Positions 15,311 to 18,764 of a DNA stretch of 18,764 nt are shown here, piece after piece. The notes beneath the pieces are model-generated. The model saw only the letters and a list, made by a program, of their open reading frames with translations. It did not search any database and was not told the origin of the DNA. The DNA lies in contig JANDJZ010001262.1 of NCBI GenBank assembly GCA_027943245.1, forward strand, positions 1 through 18,764, in the 5' to 3' direction. Source of the DNA: Acanthamoeba sp. SK_2022b. Lineage: Eukaryota; Discosea; Longamoebia; Acanthamoebidae. Position 1 is the stretch's first letter; each line of letters opens with the position of its first letter. Both the position numbers and the translations under genes were made by a program.

Positions 15311-16624
15311 ATGAAGCGCACGTCCCCCTTCGTCCGCACCGCCCTCGCCGTCCTGCCCGTCGCCCTCCTGCTCCTGGCGGCGTGCGGCGGCGGACCCGAG
15401 ACCGGTCCCGAGCGTCCGGACGAGGACGCCACCGCGTCGCCGGCGCGGACGGCTCCGGGCACCTCGTCGGCACCGGGCCCGACGGCGTCCCCGACCCCGG
15501 CCAGCCGGACGCAGCAGGCGGCGCTGGACGCGCGGCTGCGCGACGCGGCGTGGGCCGACGACGTGGCCCGCGCCCGCCGCCTCGTCGCGCGGGGCGCCGA
15601 CGTGAACGCGAAGGACGACACCGAGCAGTCGGCGTACCTCGTGGCGACGAGCGAGGGCCACCTCGACCTGCTGCGCCTCACGCTCGCGCACGGCGCGCGG
15701 GTGGACGACAAGGACTCCTGGAACGGCACCGGGCTGATCCGGGCCGCGGAGCGGGGGCACGCGAACGTCGTCGGCACCCTGCTGCGCGCCGGGATCGACC
15801 GCGACCACGTCAACCGCATCGGCTACCAGGCCGTCCACGAAGCGGTGTGGCTCGGTCGCGACATTGCCTCGTACGTCACGACGGTGCGCGCGCTCGCGGC
15901 CGGTGGCGCCGAGCTCGACCGTCGCTCGGGACGCGAAGGGCTCACCCCGTTGCAGATGGCGCGCACCCGCGGGCACGAGCGGCTCGAGCGGACCCTGCGG
16001 GCGATCACGTCCGCACGGCGGCCGGCCGACTCGGACGCCGCGCTGCTCCGGGCGGCCGAGCGCGGCGATGCCGACGCCGCGGCCGTGGCGCTACGGGCCG
16101 GCGCCCACATCGAGGCGCGCGACCGCCACGACCGCACGGCGCTGCTGCTGGCCTCGACCCACGACCGGGTCGCCGTCGCCCGCCTGCTCGTCGCGATGGG
16201 CGCCGACCCCGACGCCCTCGACGACCGGCACGACACGCCCTGGCTGGTCACCGGTGTCACCGGGAGCGTCGCGATGCTCGAGACGCTGCTGCCCGCTCGT
16301 CCCGACCTCACGCTGCGCAATCGTTTCGGCGGCCTGTCCCCCATCCCGGCCAGCGAGCGCGGGCACGTCGACTACGTCCGCCGCGTCGTGCGCACCGGCG
16401 TCGACCTCGACCACGTCAACGACCTGGGCTGGACGGCGCTGCTCGAGGCGGTGGTCCTCGGCGACGGCGGACGCGACCACCAGGAGGTCGTCCGCGTCCT
16501 GCTCGACGCGGGTGCCGACCCACGCATCGCCGACCACGACGGCGTCACGCCCCGCCGCCACGCCGAGCGCCGCGGCTACAGCACGATCGCCCGCCTGCTC
16601 CGCGCCGCGGAGGACGAGCGGTAG
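15311..16624 (+). CDS. Ankyrin-repeat lipoprotein with duplicated repeat block
   Basis: 437 residues. A type II signal peptide ends in the lipobox LAAC (Cys25), so the protein is anchored outside the cytoplasmic membrane. A low-complexity Pro/Ser/Thr/Ala linker (26-70) precedes about nine to ten ankyrin units (75-432; units such as LLVAMGADPDALDDRHDTPW). The array is two homologous blocks: 79-145 matches 248-314 at a constant offset of 169 residues, and 145-231 matches 347-431 at an offset of about 202, so the second block has one extra repeat (about 306-338). Each block contains a longer unusual unit with DHVN...EAV.LG (165 and 367). It should be a protein-binding module at the cell surface. 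AGGAG at 15301-15305 supports ATG 15311. It is divergent from the sensor kinase. The partner is unknown. Confidence 0.85.
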   Translation: MKRTSPFVRTALAVLPVALLLLAACGGGPETGPERPDEDATASPARTAPGTSSAPGPTASPTPASRTQQAALDARLRDAAWADDVARARRLVARGADVNAKDDTEQSAYLVATSEGHLDLLRLTLAHGARVDDKDSWNGTGLIRAAERGHANVVGTLLRAGIDRDHVNRIGYQAVHEAVWLGRDIASYVTTVRALAAGGAELDRRSGREGLTPLQMARTRGHERLERTLRAITSARRPADSDAALLRAAERGDADAAAVALRAGAHIEARDRHDRTALLLASTHDRVAVARLLVAMGADPDALDDRHDTPWLVTGVTGSVAMLETLLPARPDLTLRNRFGGLSPIPASERGHVDYVRRVVRTGVDLDHVNDLGWTALLEAVVLGDGGRDHQEVVRVLLDAGADPRIADHDGVTPRRHAERRGYSTIARLLRAAEDER

Positions 16625-16662
16625 CGCTGCGGACGCGGGTCGTCGGGCGGCATCATCGAGTC

Positions 16663-17337
16663 ATGACCACGGTGGACGAGCTGCAGGCCCTCGTCGAGGA
16701 GCGGTACGCGCGCCTCGACGCCCCGACCTGGGACGCGGTCTACGACTGGGAGGAGTCGTGGCCGCCGGACGAGGCGTACTCGCGCGTCACCGATCCCGCC
16801 CGTTACCGCATCGTGCACCTGCGCGCACGGGTCTGGACCGACGTCCTGGCCGAGCGGCTCGACGCCCGGGTGGAGCCCCTGGGCCCCTACGCCGACCCGG
16901 AGCACCGGTCGCGCGTCGTCGTGGGCGGGAGCCGGCTCGTGCCATCGGTACCGGGCGCCGGTCCGCTGCTGCTCGTCGAGATCGAGGTGCCGCAGAGGGA
17001 CGGCGCCCCGCTCCCCGTGCTGGACGTCGTCCTGGACCGGCCCGGCTTCGTCGTCGGCGGGTGGCCCGACTGCGGCTGCGACGCCTGCGACACGGGGTCG
17101 GCGGACCTGCTCGAGGCGGTCGACGACTCGATCCTGACCGTCGTGACCGGCCCGTACGCGATGCTGCGCGGCGACGGCTGGACGGCCGAGTGGTACCCCG
17201 ACGGCGGCGGCGCGGGCGGCGACCCGGCCGTCGACAGCGACCGGCTCTACGCCCTCGCCCAACGGGTCGCCCGTGGCGAGGACGTCGTCCTGCCCGCGGG
17301 CGCCCAGCACGTGGTCAGCCGCGGCTGGCTCGGCTGA
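16663..17337 (+). CDS. Conserved hypothetical protein, DUF6226-like, with CGCDAC motif
   Basis: 224 residues, soluble, acidic, no signal peptide. I recognise only a resemblance to the actinobacterial DUF6226 group: PPDEAYSRVTDPARYR (34-49), then GWPDCGCDACD (133-143), then LLEAVDDSIL. The closely spaced Cys137, Cys139 and Cys142 could bind a metal or form a disulfide; no enzyme motif is visible. The start is ATG 16663: it gives the expected short lead into the YSRV segment, but there is no Shine-Dalgarno (CATCAT ends 6 bases before it and could be a weak leaderless -10). It lies 38 bases after the ankyrin gene on the same strand, so co-transcription is likely. Much of the long open frame upstream in this phase is antisense shadow. 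Confidence 0.7.
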   Translation: MTTVDELQALVEERYARLDAPTWDAVYDWEESWPPDEAYSRVTDPARYRIVHLRARVWTDVLAERLDARVEPLGPYADPEHRSRVVVGGSRLVPSVPGAGPLLLVEIEVPQRDGAPLPVLDVVLDRPGFVVGGWPDCGCDACDTGSADLLEAVDDSILTVVTGPYAMLRGDGWTAEWYPDGGGAGGDPAVDSDRLYALAQRVARGEDVVLPAGAQHVVSRGWLG

Positions 17338-17338
17338 C
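17314..17338. terminator. Hairpin across the convergent stop codons
   Basis: GTCAGCCG (17314-17321) and CGGCTGAC (17331-17338) form a perfect 8-bp stem with a 9-base loop. It covers the stop of the DUF6226-like gene and ends 6 bases before the stop of the convergent regulator. There is no T tract. A shared bidirectional terminator is plausible, but the hairpin lies mostly in coding sequence. Confidence 0.35.
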
Positions 17339-17344
17339 GCGGCC

Positions 17345-18193
17345 TCAGCGGGAGTCGGTGAACTGCTGCGTGCCGAGCACGGAGACCAGGCGCAGCTTCT
17401 CCTCGTCCTCGGTGTTCGGTGCGGCGGTGAGGACGAGCAGCGCCTGGGTCTGGTCCTCGGTGAGCAGCACCTGGCAGTCCAGCTCGATCGGACCGACCTC
17501 GGGGTGGATCAGCACCTTGTGGTCGGCGAACCGTCGCGCGACCTCGTGGCGGTCCCACAGCTCGGCGAACTCGGGACTGATCCGCTGCAGCTCGCGGACG
17601 AGCTCGCCCACGCGCGAGTCGGCACCCATCGAGCCGTAGGCCGCCCGCAGGGACGCGACCTGCGCCCGGCTCTGCCGCGGACGGTCGTCCTCGGGATAGC
17701 GCCGCCGCTCGGTCTCGGGCCGGGCGAACCAGCGGTACACCTCGCTGCGCTCGAGCCCGGTGTAGCCCGACGCGTCGCCGAGCAGCGCCCGCGCCGGACC
17801 GTTCTGCACCAGCACCTCGCCCAGCGGGTTGAGGACGAGCGCGGGGGTGTCGGAGAGCCGGTCCATGACCCGCAGCAGCGCCGGGGCGACGTACTCGGTC
17901 GGCGCCTCGCGGGCCCGAGCGTCGTGGCCGGCGACGCGGTACAGGTAGTCGCGCTCGTCCGGCGTCAGGCGCAAGGCACGGGCGATCGATCCGAGGATCT
18001 GCGTGCTGGGCTGCGGTCCGCGCTGCTGCTCCAGGCGCGTGTAGTAGTCGGTCGACATGAGCGCCAGGCTCGCGACCTCTTCGCGCCGCAGGCCCGCCGT
18101 GCGGCGTCGCGGACCGTCCGGCAGCCCGACGTCGCGCGGCCGCAGGGCGTTCCGGCGCCGGACCAGGAAGTCGGCGAGAGCGGGGCGGTCCAT
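17345..18193 (-). CDS. XRE-type regulator with MmyB-like ligand-binding domain
   Basis: 282 residues. The N-terminal HTH has the family signature RRTAGLRREEVASLA (30-44) and STDYYTRLEQQRG (47-59). A C-terminal PAS-like MmyB domain (about 105-270) follows, including PALVLNPLGEVLVQN and the ELWDRHEVA segment. Such proteins are actinobacterial repressors that often stand divergent from a short-chain dehydrogenase gene, as here, and may bind a fatty-acid-like ligand. ATG 18193 (MDRPALADFL) is the standard family N-terminus; the open frame further upstream is a shadow of the SDR gene. It probably controls itself and the SDR through the dyad in the 100-base spacer. Confidence 0.9.
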   Translation of the reverse strand: MDRPALADFLVRRRNALRPRDVGLPDGPRRRTAGLRREEVASLALMSTDYYTRLEQQRGPQPSTQILGSIARALRLTPDERDYLYRVAGHDARAREAPTEYVAPALLRVMDRLSDTPALVLNPLGEVLVQNGPARALLGDASGYTGLERSEVYRWFARPETERRRYPEDDRPRQSRAQVASLRAAYGSMGADSRVGELVRELQRISPEFAELWDRHEVARRFADHKVLIHPEVGPIELDCQVLLTEDQTQALLVLTAAPNTEDEEKLRLVSVLGTQQFTDSR

Positions 18194-18213
18194 GCGCCGA
18201 TCATGCCCGAGCC

Positions 18214-18257
18214 GGTCGGCCGCAGGCAGGGACCGCGGGTCCCCCGATGAGCCGACC
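18214..18257. promoter_or_regulatory. Nested dyad between MmyB-type regulator and SDR genes
   Basis: Inner perfect repeat GGGACC-GCG-GGTCCC (18229-18243) is flanked by an outer pair GGTCGGC (18214-18220) and GCCGACC (18251-18257) with almost the same centre (18235.5 against 18236). This concentric symmetry in a 100-base divergent spacer is what an operator for the adjacent regulator would look like. It is a candidate only. Confidence 0.45.
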
Positions 18258-18293
18258 CTGGCCCGTCCCTCGCCGGACGCGAAGACTCGAGCC

Positions 18294-18764
18294 ATGAGAA
18301 TCCACGGCAGCACCGTCTTCATCCCCGGCGCGACCAGCGGCATCGGGCTGGCCCTCGCCGTCGCCCTGCAGGCCAAGGGCGCCACGGTCGTCGTCGGCGG
18401 CCGACGCGCCGACCGGCTCGAGCAGATCGCGGCCGAGCACGGGCTGGGCACCGTCGTCATCGACACCACCGACCCGGCCAGCATCCGGGACGCGGCACGC
18501 CACGTCCTGGACGAGCACCCCGACCTGGACGTCCTCATCACCATGGCCGGCATCATGCGGGTCGAGGACTGGACGACGAGCGGCTTCGCCGAGAGCGCCG
18601 CCGAGACCGTCACCACGAACCTGCTCGGCCCGATCCGGCTGGTGGACGCGTTCATCGACCACCTCCGTGCCCGGCCCCGGGCCACGATCATGACCGTCTC
18701 GTCGGGCCTGGCGTTCGCGCCGCTCAAGGTGACACCGACGTACAACGCGACGAAGGCGGCCATC
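18294..18764 (+). CDS. SDR-family oxidoreductase, DltE-like (5' part, runs off the window)
   Basis: The first 157 residues of a classical short-chain dehydrogenase/reductase. Seen: the nucleotide loop PGATSGIG (11-18), GRR at 36-38, IDTTD (56-60) at the usual acidic position, MAGI (84-87) in place of NAG, Asn109 in TNLLGP, catalytic Ser137 in VSSGLA, and Tyr150/Lys154 in YNATK. The SGLAFAPL...YNATKAAI stretch resembles the DltE/COG3967 branch. The reading frame is intact to the last base, so roughly 80-100 residues are missing only because the window ends. ATG 18294 has no strong Shine-Dalgarno. It is divergent from the MmyB-type regulator, its likely repressor. The substrate is unknown. Confidence 0.88.
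   Translation, partial: MRIHGSTVFIPGATSGIGLALAVALQAKGATVVVGGRRADRLEQIAAEHGLGTVVIDTTDPASIRDAARHVLDEHPDLDVLITMAGIMRVEDWTTSGFAESAAETVTTNLLGPIRLVDAFIDHLRARPRATIMTVSSGLAFAPLKVTPTYNATKAAI

Noticed and set aside
16651..16656. CATCAT as a -10 element for the DUF6226-like gene
   Set aside because: It has the right 6-base distance to the ATG but does not match TANNNT, and the gene can be served by read-through from the ankyrin gene 38 bases upstream.
14173..16662. 1054-codon + strand open frame, as one giant protein
   Set aside because: Only its last 224 codons (from ATG 16663) look like a real protein. The rest is antisense to the sensor kinase and out of frame with the ankyrin gene.
1..18764. tRNA/rRNA genes, CRISPR arrays, insertion sequences, toxin-antitoxin pairs, prophage genes
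   Set aside because: No cloverleaf-like segment, regularly spaced repeat, transposase or integrase motif, terminal inverted repeat pair or small paired gene was seen. All gaps are under 240 bases and are accounted for in the feature list.

Overview
This window is very GC-rich. It carries tightly packed genes with ATGA/GTGA/TTGA stop-start overlaps, frequent GTG starts and one TTG start. With the gene families present (NSS transporter with a MetS-type small subunit, an MmyB-type regulator beside an SDR, NarL/HisKA_3 two-component genes), this points to a chromosome segment of a high-GC actinobacterium. Nocardioidaceae (Nocardioides/Aeromicrobium-like) would fit, but that is a guess from style, not a search result. 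I see no tRNA, rRNA, CRISPR array, IS element, phage gene or integration scar.

Region 1 (1-5197, + strand) is an acyl-CoA catabolic operon. It encodes an AliA-like acyl-CoA ligase, an alpha-methylacyl-CoA racemase-like CaiB protein, a zinc-independent quinone-oxidoreductase-type MDR, a short MaoC hydratase and a 3-hydroxyacyl-CoA dehydrogenase. Activation, epimerisation, hydration and oxidation are covered. An acyl-CoA dehydrogenase and a thiolase are not in the window. The operon may start further upstream, because an open frame ends in an ATGA overlap with the ligase.

Region 2 (5242-9914, - strand) is a four-gene operon in transcription order GntP-type permease, LysR regulator, CaiB/BaiF CoA-transferase, CitE-like CoA-ester lyase. 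It reads as a minimal uptake-activate-cleave route for a hydroxy acid. The permease upstream region holds a perfect 16-bp CRP/GlxR-like palindrome and a LysR-type T-N11-A dyad.

Region 3 (9915-13321, + strand) has a secreted protein with a carboxypeptidase-regulatory-like domain and about four Ig-like modules, ended by a perfect 17-bp hairpin. An NSS amino-acid transporter with its 46-residue small subunit follows. Its Shine-Dalgarno overlaps the only other GTGA-N6-TCAC motif I found in the window.

Region 4 (13343-17337) has a NarL-type response regulator and HisKA_3 sensor kinase on the - strand. Divergent from them are a lipoprotein built of duplicated ankyrin blocks and a DUF6226-like protein with a CGCDAC motif. 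A 15-bp dyad lies in the divergent spacer.

Region 5 (17345-18764) is an MmyB-type regulator divergent from an SDR oxidoreductase that runs off the window. A nested dyad lies between them.

The most distinctive material is the region-2 operon with its two operator-like sites, and the kinase/ankyrin-lipoprotein pair sharing a dyad. Both functional readings are inferences from gene content.
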